Origin: Bilabrum cf. latius | Lineage: Eukaryota > Bigyra: Bicosoecida > Bigyra > Bicosoecida | Length of the DNA stretch: 64,000 nucleotides | Direction of reading: 5' to 3' | NCBI GenBank assembly: GCA_965178125.1 | Contig: OZ237743.1 | Coordinates: forward strand, 744,001-808,000 | In this document: positions 50,315-62,800 of the stretch, one piece after another | Position numbering within the stretch: position 1 is the first letter of the stretch | Layout of the letters: each line of letters begins with the position of its first letter | The notes under the pieces: generated by a model | Told to the model about the DNA's origin: nothing | Databases searched by the model: none | Seen by the model: the letters and a program-made list of their open reading frames with translations, nothing else | Position numbers and translations under genes: made by a program

Positions 50315-50762
50315 AGGCACAAAGACGCGCCGCTTGTAACGTAGCAACCGAGTGCGCATCGTGGGAGTCGAATAGGCTCAAAAACACAGCACGAAACGTC
50401 GTTTGGATCCTCCCGGAACAGAATTTCCTCGCCAGCATCGGCCAGGGCTGGAGAATCCAGACCTGGTGCGCAGGAGCGTGGAAGCTCCTTCAGTCGCGTT
50501 GCACCGCCCCGGCTACCCGTGGATGACGAGGAAAAGAGTGCTATATCGAAACACAAATCGTCTTAGGATAGATTAGACGAAAACCCACCAAATGATCCCG
50601 ATAGCATCAGCAGAGGCAGGCTGCCTTCGCCGAGTCCGTCCGGCAGCGGGTCCTCCACGAGGCAGCACAGCCCATCGGCTGCATCATCCTCAGGAACCGC
50701 ATCATCTATAGCTTCTGCTACTGGACCCCGCGTGTCAAAACGCAGGGCGGGCGATCCGGCGG

Positions 50763-50793
<31 letters not shown>

Positions 50794-53700
50794 CAGTGGC
50801 AGTGGTGGTGGTGGTGGTCCTGCCGCCAGGCACAGGGGTACGGGAACGAAGGGAGTGGTCGCTGGTGATGCCGGTGGAAGCGACCGCCGGGGACATGTCC
50901 ACGATGTAAGAGAGGGCGAGATAGGTGCATTCACATAGCCATCGGCTCCTCCGAATGTTCGCCGCTGGAGGTTCACTGACAAGATGAGGCTGGTCCTATT
51001 CGCTCACATCCGAAGCGTGCTGGCAGGGTTGGAGGTGCTGCAGTCGCGCTCGTCACACCGGAACCGAGAGAACAGCGGAGGCCACGGGAGGCTCCCGCGG
51101 GATCGCCAAGCAGACGGCAGCTCTGGCAGCCGCTCTCCACGAGAGGGCTTGGGAGACGACGTGTCTGTGATCGCAGCGGCCACAGCTGGCGTGCTGCGAG
51201 CAGGCGCCGACACCCCCGGCCTGCGCGAGGCCGTGGAACCCTTCCAAATGCTGGCCCTGTCAAGCTTGTACACCCGCCGGATGGTGCTGCAGCGCGTACT
51301 GGTTGATGTGATACCGGCCCTCATGACGCTAGACCCAGAGTATGCAGAAGCCGCGCTGCTGCTGCACTGCGCCTCTGTGGACGAAAACGGTGACGTCGAT
51401 GACGCGTTTAACATGGTAACGCGCTAGATTGGCCGAGCGGGGGGCACAGTAAATAGAGGTAGAGAATCAATGAGCCCGTCGGCAACTGCTGCTGCTGCTG
51501 CTGCTGGCAGTGGCAATGGCGGCGTGCATGCACCCAACAGCGTCTTTGCAGCCGCGGATGCTGTCGGCGCTAGCTTCGGCACATCCGGCGGTGACGATCC
51601 CCATAGTAGCCGCAGCAGCACCCCTGGTTCGACCCACCCGGCAAGGGCTAGCGAGGTGCGACGGGCCCTTGCGGCCGGCAAGGTCGCGACGCGCCGAGCC
51701 ATGTTGCACTCGCCCAACGCTCCTGCGCTGTTCACCTACATCATGCGAAAGTATCTTGCCATGCGGCCTGCCGCTGGGCTGGAGCTTCTGAGGTCATGCA
51801 CTCGCAAGCAGCACCTTTTGGTGCCAGTCCTGTCGCTCGTGCTTCGGCTGGTGTCATTGCAGGACGCCAGCATGAACTGCCAGATCGCCGAGGCCCTCAT
51901 CCTCGCCATTGCTCACTCGGGGGTAGACGCCTGTGCCGCCGCTCGAGACTCCAGCAGCCATGGCCATGATGGACGACCGCACCACGCTGGAGGTACCAGT
52001 AGCAGTGGTAGTGGGCATAGCTCGCCCGTGTCGACCCGGCTTCGCGTGGACACCAGTAGCAAGACCTCATCAAGACGGGGCAGCGTGCGCGCGGACAGAC
52101 AGGTGGCAGCCGACGCTGACGAAACCGTTTCTACTGCAGACGCCCTTCAACTCGCGCGAAGGGCTGCGCCTAGCTCTACGGTGCTGCCCGTGCTCGCCGC
52201 GAGCGCTTTGCTGCCATTCTGCGTACCTGCCCTGCACCTACGGGGCACTCGGCTGCGGCTGCTGGCACTCGTCGAGCAGGCAGCCGGCGTGGCGGTGCAC
52301 CAACAACGTGTGTGGAAGTCTTGGCTCCTACGGGCTGCAGACAGGTCTAGTCAAGGGTTGACAGAGCTGGCGATTCGCGCGACCGCACACGGAGCAACAG
52401 GCGGCGGGGCCGCAGGCCTGTGGGGCCCCAACGACCACCCGGGCACCCCCGGACTGCTGTCGCCGGCTGCAAGCACCCTGCCAAGGCCAGACTCTCCGGC
52501 GGCGCCGTCAAGGGGTAGCCCCACCGGCCCCATCCCCGACGCGTCTGCTCCACCTACTCACTAGGGTAAGTCTACGCATTCAAAAACACCTCCTGCTCAC
52601 GGTCGCAGCCTGCAAGGGGCAGCCCTTGCGTCTGCGCTGCGCCGCACGAGCAGCAGCACGATGCGCCGTGCAAGTGGAAGCATGCGCAGCAGGGCAACTG
52701 TTCGACTCCGCTCGCAGCTGTCATCTTCTTCATTGCACCGCACCGCCGCGGAGCAAACGACCCGGGCAAGCCCGTCAGACCGACAGAACGCCAGCCAGTC
52801 TCCTCCAGTCGGCGCGCAGGTCCCACCCAGTGACGCGAGTGGCACGCCTCGGCGGCATTCCAGCCATGCAGTGGGACAGCCTTCCTAGGGACAGGCACGC
52901 TCTGCCAAACGTACCCCGGGGGCGTCACGGCTGCGACGAACTGCCAGTGGCGAGCCATCCCATCGCGCGAGCACCCCACAGCAAGTGACTGCAGAGGTGC
53001 TGCAACCAGCTAGTGCAGGGGGGGTGGCCCGCGATATGCTGATAGACGCATTTCTACGGAGAGAAAGCAGCTGTGAGTCGCCGTTTTCTGCTATGAGTGG
53101 GGTGGGTCACAGAACCTCGAGTTCCTTGGGCCGGGGAGGCCTGGACCAAGATACCGTGCCTGGTAGCGTGCACCATGCTGCTGCAGCCTTGCGGCCTCCC
53201 TTCCTAGCTTCCTCCCTTCTGGACGCACTGGGCCTCTTGGTATAGATGGTCGGCGTCATGTTTCCGGAAGAGACTACCGCGGCAGTGCGCTAGGCCGCCC
53301 AGCGCTCCCGCGAGTCCGCTGCAATGCTCGCCTGGATGCTGCAGCCGGTCGCGGGCGCAGTGCTCGCTGGCGACCTGCTTGGGCAGCTGCAAGGGCCACA
53401 TCTGAGGCCTCGAGATATGTCTGACCGTGATCTGTCCTTCGACTAGAGGTCGTAGCTATCTCGGACCGGGTCTGGGTCAAGGCTGCGACGCGCTGTCTCG
53501 AGCAGTGAGGATGACGCGATTCCGCATCCCAGCACTCTCTTTGGCGCAGCAGCAATTGCCATGGAAGTGGCAGGAATCGGCGCGAGGGAGGCACAAGCCG
53601 CTGCAGACCAAGCTGCAGAGGATGACACAGCGGCCAGCGTCTCCTCTGGAGCGACGGGTCGGCGTCCCGCAAGGCTGTTCCCGGGCCCGATTGGGTACGA

Positions 53701-54832
53701 TCCGCAGAGGATTGCAGCCGCCAGGCAGCTAGTGCATCTGCAAGGTGAGGTTCTGGAGGCACAGGAGGAAGTCTCTGGCGGGAGTAATCGGGCTGAAGCT
53801 AAGGAGCTGTCGCATCGAGGCTGGATGGCGGCAGTCATACAGCACTCCAGTGCCGCCAGGCGAACGATTGCCGCGCGTTTGCTGGCCCCAGTGGCCCCTC
53901 TGTTGGCCGCAGGCCAAGCAGCGCGGCAATCCATGGCGCTGCATTCTGAACCACGAAAGGGTGCTCAGTCGCAAGGGACGGGCTCCACGAGTTCTTCTTC
54001 CGCGCCGTCCCCATCGAGCACCCAATAGTCTCGCGGTGCTCTGGCAGAGTCGGCTGAGTCCAGTGCGGGCATTAGCCTACCTAGAACCGAGGCTGGTATC
54101 GAGGCTGGTATCGAGGCTGGAGCAACAGCTGACGACCAAGCAACCGGATACGAGGCGAGGGTAGTCCTCCCGGTAGGCCCTCACCAAGTCGAGGTGCTGT
54201 TCCAGAGACACTTGAGGCAGATGGAGGCTTGGCGCAACCGGCAGCTGCGAGCCACAGCAGCATCAGCTGCATCCGCACAATCAGACAAGCGTGCTGCCCT
54301 TGAACTACTGAAACGAGAGCGAGTCCAGGCCAGGGCACAGGCAGAAGCCCTCGCCAGTGCCAAGGCATCACTGATGGAGGCGCAGAAAGAAGCGAGGGAC
54401 TGGCACGTGGCTCTAGAGGGCAAGATCGGGCGACTGCAGGCCGAGCGGCAGATGCTGGGTGCCAGCGCAGTGGCTCGCGCGGAAGAGCTCACAGAGGCGA
54501 GAGAGCGCGCAGAGGCTTCCCAAAGGGGCGAGGAGGCGGCGCAGGAGGCGTCTGTTGTTGCAATTGGGCGGGCAGAAGCCGCGGAGAGTCGTGCGCGGGC
54601 CGCTGAGGCAGCGGCAGAGTCGATGAGAGAACAACTCGCGAGGGCCAAAGCCGCGCTGAGGGAGATGGCAAAGGCATAGGCGCAGGGGCAGGGGCTGGTG
54701 CGCGAAGAAAGGTTGGTGGAAATCGATTAGCGAGGTGATCGAGCAATCACAGGCTCAGATGCGGTGGCCGGCGCTGGTTCAGGTGCAGATGTGGGGACTG
54801 GGACTCATCGCACTGGGGGTGTGGATCGTTGA
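50315..54832 (+). CDS. Hamartin (TSC1)-like protein, 5' end unresolved
   Basis: One frame stays open from before 50342 to TGA 54830-54832, about 1,505 codons. It carries about 13 TAGs (including 50342, 50936, 51425, 52562, 53443, 53449, 54026 and 54677) and no TAA or TGA. Helical segments at 51240-51420 (LVDVIPALMTLDPEYAEAALLL) and 51710-51920 (LFTYIMRKYLAMRPAAGLELL, then VLSLVLRLVSLQ) suggest a HEAT-like N-terminal half. The C-terminal coiled coil (54190-54680) starts with VLFQRHLRQMEAWRNRQL, close to the LFERY...RNRRL block that opens the hamartin coiled coil. Between them lie Ser/Pro/Arg-rich linkers. Hamartin forms the TSC complex that restrains TOR. The match is from remembered motif shape, so the family is provisional. 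The left limit is a possible acceptor (TTAG) at 50311-50314. Confidence 0.5.
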
Positions 54833-54984
54833 AAATGCGTGGTGCTTCGACAATCGCTACTGCTCTGTTTGTACCCAGCGAGATTAACACACAGCAAGAC
54901 GCCGAAGGTCTATCGACTTAAGGTCGGACATATTTACCGCCCTAGCCGAATACCTGTTTTCTTTGAGCCAATTCAAGTCTTAGG

Positions 54985-57900
54985 TCACGCAATCGAACCG
55001 AGCAGCGAGTTGTTGTCCTGCACCAGAAGGGTGACCACAGACAAAGTCGCGCCTGAGATAAGCCCCACGATGCCTCGAAGCAGCGCAAAATCGATCACGA
55101 CACCGCCAAACAGCCTCGTGTACATGCCACCCAGCGCGATTTCTACCGAGCGCGCCTCGACTAGATCCACCGAGGACCTGAGCATCTGCTGCAAAGCAGC
55201 CTTCTCCTGGTGTATACTGTCCATGCGACGCTAATGCTTGCTCCGTAAAGGCAAAGATGTGGCCGATGGTGCTGATGGGGCGCTCGCCAATGATCCCTAA
55301 TGAGCGTGCGCTGCAAACTGGACGCTGTGTCCAAGCATGGGCCCGTGACCTTTCGATTGCCGCTAGCCATTGGAAGGAACGCCGATGGGAGGAACTCGCG
55401 TGCCAGTCGGGAACTCCTGCCCCGCGTCGCTTCCGTCTGCTTCTTCTAGACCAGCGAAGTCACGGAGTGCCTACACCATCGTCCTCTGCTGCCCACTGCC
55501 AGCGCTGGATCGCGTCTGTTCACTCCGAGCATGCCCACCGTGCTGAGATTCATCTGGCTTGCTGGAGATAGCCGACCCGCTCGAAGATCCGCTGCGATCG
55601 ACTCTGACAGACCCACCGGTGGATGATCCCCCGCTTGGAGTGCCACCAGAGGACATGTCCGACTTGTCGTGCAGCGCATCGCCAGCGCTCACGATTCGCA
55701 CCCTCCGACGCGGACCGGGATTCTGCAAATCGCGCGCCTCGCTTGTGCTGGAGCTACGGACGGCCCCTGGCGCGCCCGATGCACTGCCTGCAGCACCGAC
55801 GCTATTCGCCATCGCGGGAGGCTGACGGCTCCCTCCTGGTGTCCTTGGCTGGGAGCCGGACTATACAGAATCGTTGCTTTGCTGCTTGCCATCACTGGCC
55901 CCTGCAAACCCCGTCGCGAGTCCTAGCTGATGCTGGCTGCCATTGGCGTCGCTTCCCCACGCCTGTCTGCCGTCACCAGGCACTAGCACGCCCACAGTCT
56001 GTTGCGTTGCGTCAGACGACCTTGGCAAGGAGCCAACAGACTGCCTTCCTGCACTTTGATGCGCGACAGACTCCACCTCGACGGAGTACTGGCCCTGAGT
56101 GGCCCCACTCTGCTACCTGATCACGTAGACCTCGTGGCCTGGAGCAGGTGCCGGCACCGGTAAGCCCAGGGAGTGCATAGATCCGGCGCTTCCCGAGGCA
56201 AGCGAGACAGGCGCGCCCACCGGAACTTCGTATGAGGATGACGTTGCAAAGGTGGGGCTGGAATCGCTTGTGATGCTGTCATCGCCGTAGCCCCTCATCC
56301 TGCCGTAGGTTGCAGTACAGCTGACGAGATCCGCCTGCATCAACGACCTGAGCTTGGCCAGCTTCTGCGAGACCTTGAGCAGCCTAAAATTTGTACCAGC
56401 CTCTATTGCAAGAGTAGTGATGGAACCTCCTGCGGACAGAATCAGATACGCAACCATCACCACGAATGTCGATAGCTCCACCTGGACCACTCCAGCAGCC
56501 ACCAGCACGCAGGCGATCGTCAGCACGAACATCAGCACGGTCGACTGGCCCAAGAATGCACTCATCGGAGCTGCCGCATTCACCGAGTCGTATCTGTCGT
56601 AGTTGTGCAGCACGTCCAACATTGCCGCCCAGGATCGCACGTTGCGGGGCAGCCTCACGTCGACAAACGGGAGACGCGCATCCAGCGCGTCACCATAGTC
56701 GAGCATGCTGGCTACTGAGTTGACTAGCTCTCGCTTTCGCCTTGCCCTGGCAACCATGCGGATCAGAAATCGAAAGTTAACGTAGTTCAGGTTGTACACT
56801 CCGGCACACGCAACTATGAAGATGAGAATGCGCTGCCATAGCAGCACACCATCCTTGAACTGCTCTGTACCACCAGGCAGCGCGTAAGAAATTCCGGGTA
56901 GCAGGAGCACCACTATAGCCGTGATCTTCGTGAAGAGCAGGTCAGTCTCCGAGATTGACGCCCCTGTCGACGCCCGTTGGATGATCTCCTCCACTGCCAC
57001 GCGGGACGGCAGCACCCAAGCGAAGGCTGCTGTCTTCTCCTTCCACACTGCGACATCCTCCTCATTGCGTTGAAATGCGTTATCAATCATCCCGCTAGAG
57101 TCATGAGAGCCGTCGGAGTCATCGCCCGACGACACGTCATCAATAGACTGTGGCAATGAGGCCTCCTCCACGGCGGTGGGAGCAGGGGGCGGGGCTAGCA
57201 TCTTGCCGACGGTGGAGGCTCCCACACTCACGGCACCAGACATGGTGCGTCGGCTCATCAGCAATTTCTGCCTGCGTTTCGCCAGCTTCTTCTTCTTTTT
57301 TCTCACGCGGGCGTCAAGTGCCGCTTGCGCCTCTGACTGCAGGCAGCGAACGTACGCCCTGAAAGTGTACCTTAAGAATGCAGTCGCCTTCGTGCCTCCT
57401 CCCACGACCAGATTCCTACCTCGAATGGCACCCTCGTCCTCATCCAACAGATCATCCTCGTCGTCGTGCGCTCCTGCCTGCGACCCTACCGAGCTGCTCT
57501 CGCTATCGCTGCGTGACCGACCGCTCGTCTCCGATGCTTCGCTGTCGTCAGCTTGCCTAACCATCGCTGTCGCCTCCGTGCCAGTACGCGTGAGGTGCTT
57601 GAACCTGCGTTCCACTCCTACAGCGCTGCTGCCGCCGCTGCCCTTGCTCCCACTCGGCCCCTGCCTGTGGCACCCGACCCTGCTGTCTAGCATCTGGCGG
57701 ATCATTGACTTCCTGCGCATGGGGGCCCGTGGGACCCCACCACCATACGATGCACCCACAGTGTGGTGTTGCCCATGCTTGTCATTGCCTGCAGGGCCGG
57801 AGGTTTTGCTCTCGTTCTTCCAAGCATCCACTGATGGTGGCACACTGTGGCTGCTGCCAGTGGAGGCGTGCGCGAGGAGGTTGGACCTGCTGCTCGTGCG

Positions 57901-58686
57901 CCGCCTGCTCTTCGCCCCTGCGCCTCCCGGTGACTCGCCGCTGTGACTTTGATTACGGCTGCGCGAACCTTCGGTTTCAGCGCCCGCCGAACCCTCACGG
58001 ATTGGCTCCGGCACGTCACATCCCGCCGGAGGGCATGGCTTGGCCCCGCTTGCTGTGCCGCGCGGGTGGGCGGTAGACCTCTGGCGATTTGCTTGGTTCT
58101 TGCTGTCGCCCGTTTGGCGGTACGACAGGTTCGCCTTGTCCTCACCGGGCCTGCTCCTGGGTGAGAGCCTCACCACCGGGCTGGATTCATACTTAGCAAT
58201 GTCTTGCTCCTCTCTCTCGATCTCCAGGAGCTCCGACTCGACTTCTTCGTGCTCCCGCACTACGGCGGCCATCTCATCGCGCTCGTACAGTGTTGTTAGT
58301 AGATCGGGCGTCAGCTCGAGGAGCTCGTGATCGTCGAGGTGCACGCCGGCTGTCAGTTCCGCAACAGTGATTGGGTCCTTGTCCGCTGCTCGCTTCGTTG
58401 CCAGCTAGGTTACGCTCCAGAAGGTCAAAAAGCGATGCCTTTGCTTTCTAGATAGGTGTCCAACGCTAATTGACATGGCAATGCTAGTGTAAAGGTGCAC
58501 GGCTAGCAGCGTTAGGATCTCGGTGGGCACGTAATGGAGAATCAGGGCAGCAGCAGCTCCCACCATGAGCGCAACGAACGCATACCCGGGCGCAAACGTC
58601 GAAAGAAATCTACCATACCAGTAAATATTCCAGCCCTCTTGGTAAATGTACCACGGGGCCACCAGAAGCTGGAAGAAGCACGCCAT
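54985..58686 (-). CDS. Large multi-TM membrane protein, unknown family
   Basis: One frame from 58686 to TGA 54985-54987 (1,233 codons) is interrupted only by TAG (including 58405, 56113, 55861 and 55471, plus three between 55225 and 55385). It has about three hydrophobic segments at the N-terminus (WYIYQEGWNIYWYGRF region, AFVALMVGAAAALILHYV, LLAVHLYTSIAMSIS). A long charged loop follows with a KKKKKLAKRRQKLL basic run. A second membrane block lies at 56960-56380 (ITAIVVLLLPGISYAL, ILIFIVACAGVYNLNYV, TVLMFVLTIACVLVAAGVV, FVVMVAYLILSAGG). The tail is Ser/Gly-rich and ends in a further hydrophobic segment (LRGIVGLISGATLSVVTLLV). The frame stays open upstream of 58686 to about 58810, so the true start may be further out or in another exon. 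I recognise no family. Confidence 0.6.
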
Positions 58687-59856
58687 GAAGTAGCTGCATG
58701 CGTTGCCGAAGTGCAGGTGCCCTGTATGCTTCCGAAGAATCTACTCCCGAGGAGGAACCCACTCTCTACTGTTAACCAGTGAAGTGTGAACTCTTCTAGA
58801 GAAAGGGACCTGCGAAGGCTCGATAGAGTCTGGGTTCGCCTTGCTTCGCATCCCTTGTAGATCACTTCCCTTTCGAGGCAGATTCCGAAATATTAGAACT
58901 CAATGACTCGGCTTAGAGACGTGCAACCTGCGAGTGAAAACACTTTTATTCAGAAAGCCTCTGTCTTGAGCGCGTGGTTTTGCGAACAAGAGCCAGTTGC
59001 AGTAGTTGGTCTATGGGTCCGTCACCGCGAACCGCCGGCGACAGCCTTGCCTTGGCACAGTTCCGGTTTCAGAAATCAGAGGACACCATGCAGATTCTCA
59101 GTGCTCCCTCCAGCGGTGGTGGAAGGACTATACATCAATTTTCCGCTCAAAGGGTATGGGCAAAGCGCACATGCACAACTGAGGTGTAGGTCACATCAGC
59201 GGCTGCCGATGCCGTGGCCTTGGCTCGCGGTTGGAGCTGACTGCCTTGGCGTGTAGTCTCCCGTGCGGGTCAGACTATCCGTGAAATGCACGGCGACCGA
59301 CGATTCATGCGCAAGAATTTGGTTAAAGTCTCGGGTCGCTATCGCCAGCAGTCGATTCAAAAGAAACATCCTCATACCCTGATGTTTCACGAAGACTGCA
59401 GCAGCCCGCTACAGAAAGTCCGTCGGTGTGTTCTACTGCACGGCTATACTCACGGGCGACAAAGCAGTTCGTCATAGGGTTTGTGCTTCGTGGGCTTCGA
59501 TGCTCCGACAGGCAATATAACAGAGTCAACTTGGGCTTCACGAGTATGGGGCGGCGACCGCAACCTCCTTGTGGTGATCGCAGCTACAAGTGTGGTCGCA
59601 TCAATCGAATCAGGTGGTGCCCACAGCCCTGCATGCCAACTTAAACCGGTGAAATGTCACGCGGATTGTCTCTTAACTTTTTTTTGGGATTACCTGTTGA
59701 TGCTTGTTCGCTTGCCCTGTCGAGATCATTTCAACTGATTTCTTCCGGTTTTCGCGTATCGCCGAGTGAGGATTCAATGTATCACTTCCAAACAGGATAG
59801 AGTCCGTATTATGCAGAAACTGTCGCAGATAAATCCAAGTACGTTACATGCTATGA
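58687..59856. other. Region without an assignable gene
   Basis: About 1.2 kb lie between two large divergent genes. Several short frames exist but none has motifs, strong codon bias or extension through TAG. It probably contains promoters and 5' exons of the flanking genes. The 59640-59970 part is clearly AT-richer. Confidence 0.4.
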
Positions 59857-62800
59857 CTACTGACTCATCAAGCCTTGTAGTGGCAGCTGGCATCTAACCT
59901 TGTTGCCATTCAATGTCGATCCCTGCGGACTCTTTTGCGCACTCCTAGCTTCCATGATTTACATCACGCAGGAATCATCCATTCTCTAGCTGCATTCCTA
60001 GAGCTTGATAGCTGGAATGACCTACGCATGACCTGCAAGGACCTGCATTCCGCCGGTTCTCAGGTTGACATGCAGCCAATGCTCCGCGAAGCACTTGCCT
60101 AGCGATGCATTCGGCGCATCCATGAAGCGCAGTTGGACCCTTTGAAGTACTCCAATGGTATCTCCCGGATTCTTGGTAGTTGGCTAGCGCTGACAGAGTC
60201 CAGTATGCGGAGTGCAACAGCTCTGCGACATCCGAATGTGCTGGAGCTGAAGCGACTGAGCACCGTGGATCGATCGGATGATGTTGTTGAGCAAGAGCAA
60301 TAGCTGCTCCACAAGGCGATGTACAGCATCTATGCATCTCACGGCCGGCCTGTCTTGGAGGACTACATCAGTCCTGTGCCGCAGGAGATGATCGCGGCCT
60401 TCGAGGAGGAATCTGGTCGCTCCTCAAGAGCCGCTCTTCTAGACGAGGCTGCCATCTGTCCGGATTCTGCGGCCACTCGAGATATCCTTCCAGAGGCGTG
60501 GGCCTGTCTCATTGCCCGCGCAGGCCAGCTGTAGATGCAGGCTTACGTCGGTGAATGCATCCGCAGAGCGAATGTGCTTGCGCCGCCCGTCAGCGAAGAA
60601 GAGTCCGTGAGTCCGGGATACGGCAACTGCACAGCACATGAGATTCGAGCCACATCTGCAAAACCAGCAGAGCCCAAGCCATCATACACAGCGGAGGAGC
60701 TGGGACAGCCGGTGGCAATGCCGCTGTTCCATGCGGCGCTTCTCGTGCTGCTCACAGAAGGCACGGCAGCTGCCACGTCTGCCACGGGCGATGTGCCATT
60801 GCTGAGACCAGAAGCAGAACAGCAGCCCATGGCTCTGACGACATCGGCTGTATACAGCAAGCGCAATCGATACCGGCAGCAGAGAAACAATCGTCCATCA
60901 ACCAGTCGACGAGGGGGCGTGGGGGTAGCCTTAAAAGCAGCCTAGCGGTTGCCTTGCACAACTATGGAGTTCTAGCGTTGGGGTGACGATCCGATATTTT
61001 TCAGACCGGAAGCCCGTTACCTCTTCTCACTGCGTGGTGGGTCTACTTCCAGCAAGTGGCGGCAGCTACAGGCAGACCCAGATCGCCTGGCTGACCTCAC
61101 GCATGCGCTCATGGGACACAGCGAGCACATTCGGCTGGACCCGCTGGGCATACACGACACTCCGCTCCTGGCACAAGAGGAGTACGTTGATTGCGCATGC
61201 AATAAGCCTGCAGAGTACCCTCCAAACTGTCGCCTTGGATCCTACCCAGCCCGAGTGTTCCGATACGCGCACCAGAACTGGCAGGATGCAATAGAAGCTG
61301 ACAGGGAGGCGACATCATTCCGATCCGACTACGCAACTGAAATTCAAATGAGGGACGGCGATTGGGAATCCTACACATGGAGATCCTAGTTGATTTGCGC
61401 TCGCCAGGTTCTGATCCTGCTGCTTTTTGCCTGTGCTACATCGGTGGCTCTGTGGTCACTTGAAGCCAGCAGTGCGTCATCTGGACCCAGGAGGTACTAC
61501 ATGCAGAAGAAGTACATGTGGGACCCAGATCTGGCATCCAATATAAGCGTTAATGCCATGATAGGTGGCGATATCGGTAGTGTTGATGCAATAGATGAGA
61601 AGTTGTCAGTGAGAGGTCAGTACGCGGCGAGATGCCTGCAGCATCTGGTGTTTTCTCAAAGCGATGCTAGGGCGGGTGCCATTCATATGCCGAGGCATAG
61701 CCTTGACCAAACTATTTTGTCTGGGACGCACGTTGCAAGAAGCATGACGAAGACTTCAAAAAGCTCCTTGTCCCTTCAAGGCAGGTGCAGTGGCAGTATC
61801 GAGCACCAGCTCGCTGACCTGCGGTCCATTCGGTAGAGTTACAACCCCATAGGCACGCCTCTAGCAGTGCGAGGCACCGCAATGATCCTCTTGGCATGTA
61901 CGTTTGTCGTGTACACTTTTCATGCTGCTCTGAATGCTGCCGTGGAGTGCCTCGTTGGGAACCAATAGCGCGGAGCACGCGAGCCTCACATTGCGTGCGA
62001 GGCCATCACTCGAAGCGTATGCATCCTGCCGAGGCCAGTCAGAGACTTCGCTGCAACGCACAGCTGGCCCTACTTGCATTATGTGAGCTATGATGCCATG
62101 GGCGAACTGTACGCACTGGTCCCGTTTGCAGTGTTGATCGCTGCATCGAGCTGCCTATCTCTCGTGTTGACGGACGACCCCCTGAGTCGATTCGCGCCCC
62201 CAGTCTGGTGCGACCACCTGTCTGTCATGCCGTACATCGCATGCATACTACCAGTGCTGGGCCATGTCATCGTGGCGCGACCATGGGACTGGATGCTGAG
62301 TCAGCTGGTGGACGACCGCGGCTGCGTGCTGAACTTTGGGGATGAGAGGTCGAGCGTAGTAGCGTACATGGCAGGCGGCGAGTGGTTGTCAGTGAAGTCT
62401 CGATGGCTATACACGGGCGAAGTGGAGCAAGGGCACAATGACGGTGTGCCTCGTGTGTACTCGCGCTTCGGGGAGTCTGCTCGGACCGGCTTGATCGCAG
62501 TCGCCTGCCTCATTTTAGTTTCGCTTTTTGACATCCTCTTTGTCCTGGCCGATCAGTATGGATGCTTTGACGTGGAAACACTGTAGAGTATCACAAGCAT
62601 GCAATACAAGGTGGTGAGCAAGTTTACAGTCGCTGTTGTATTCTGCGTGTTTTTGTAGAGGCGCGTCGGCAAGACTCTCTAGGTTCGTCTCTACGACATA
62701 CCCCTAGCCAATGCGAGCTCGCGCAGTGCTGATGTTTGGCGCTGGTGCGAGCGGTAGGTCTCAATCGTGTATGCATTCGGTACGGACATTTTGACTCAGG

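Noticed and set aside
58903-59256. 117-codon frame on the + strand
   Set aside because: It has no recognisable domain, no continuation through TAG and no codon bias; treated as non-coding.
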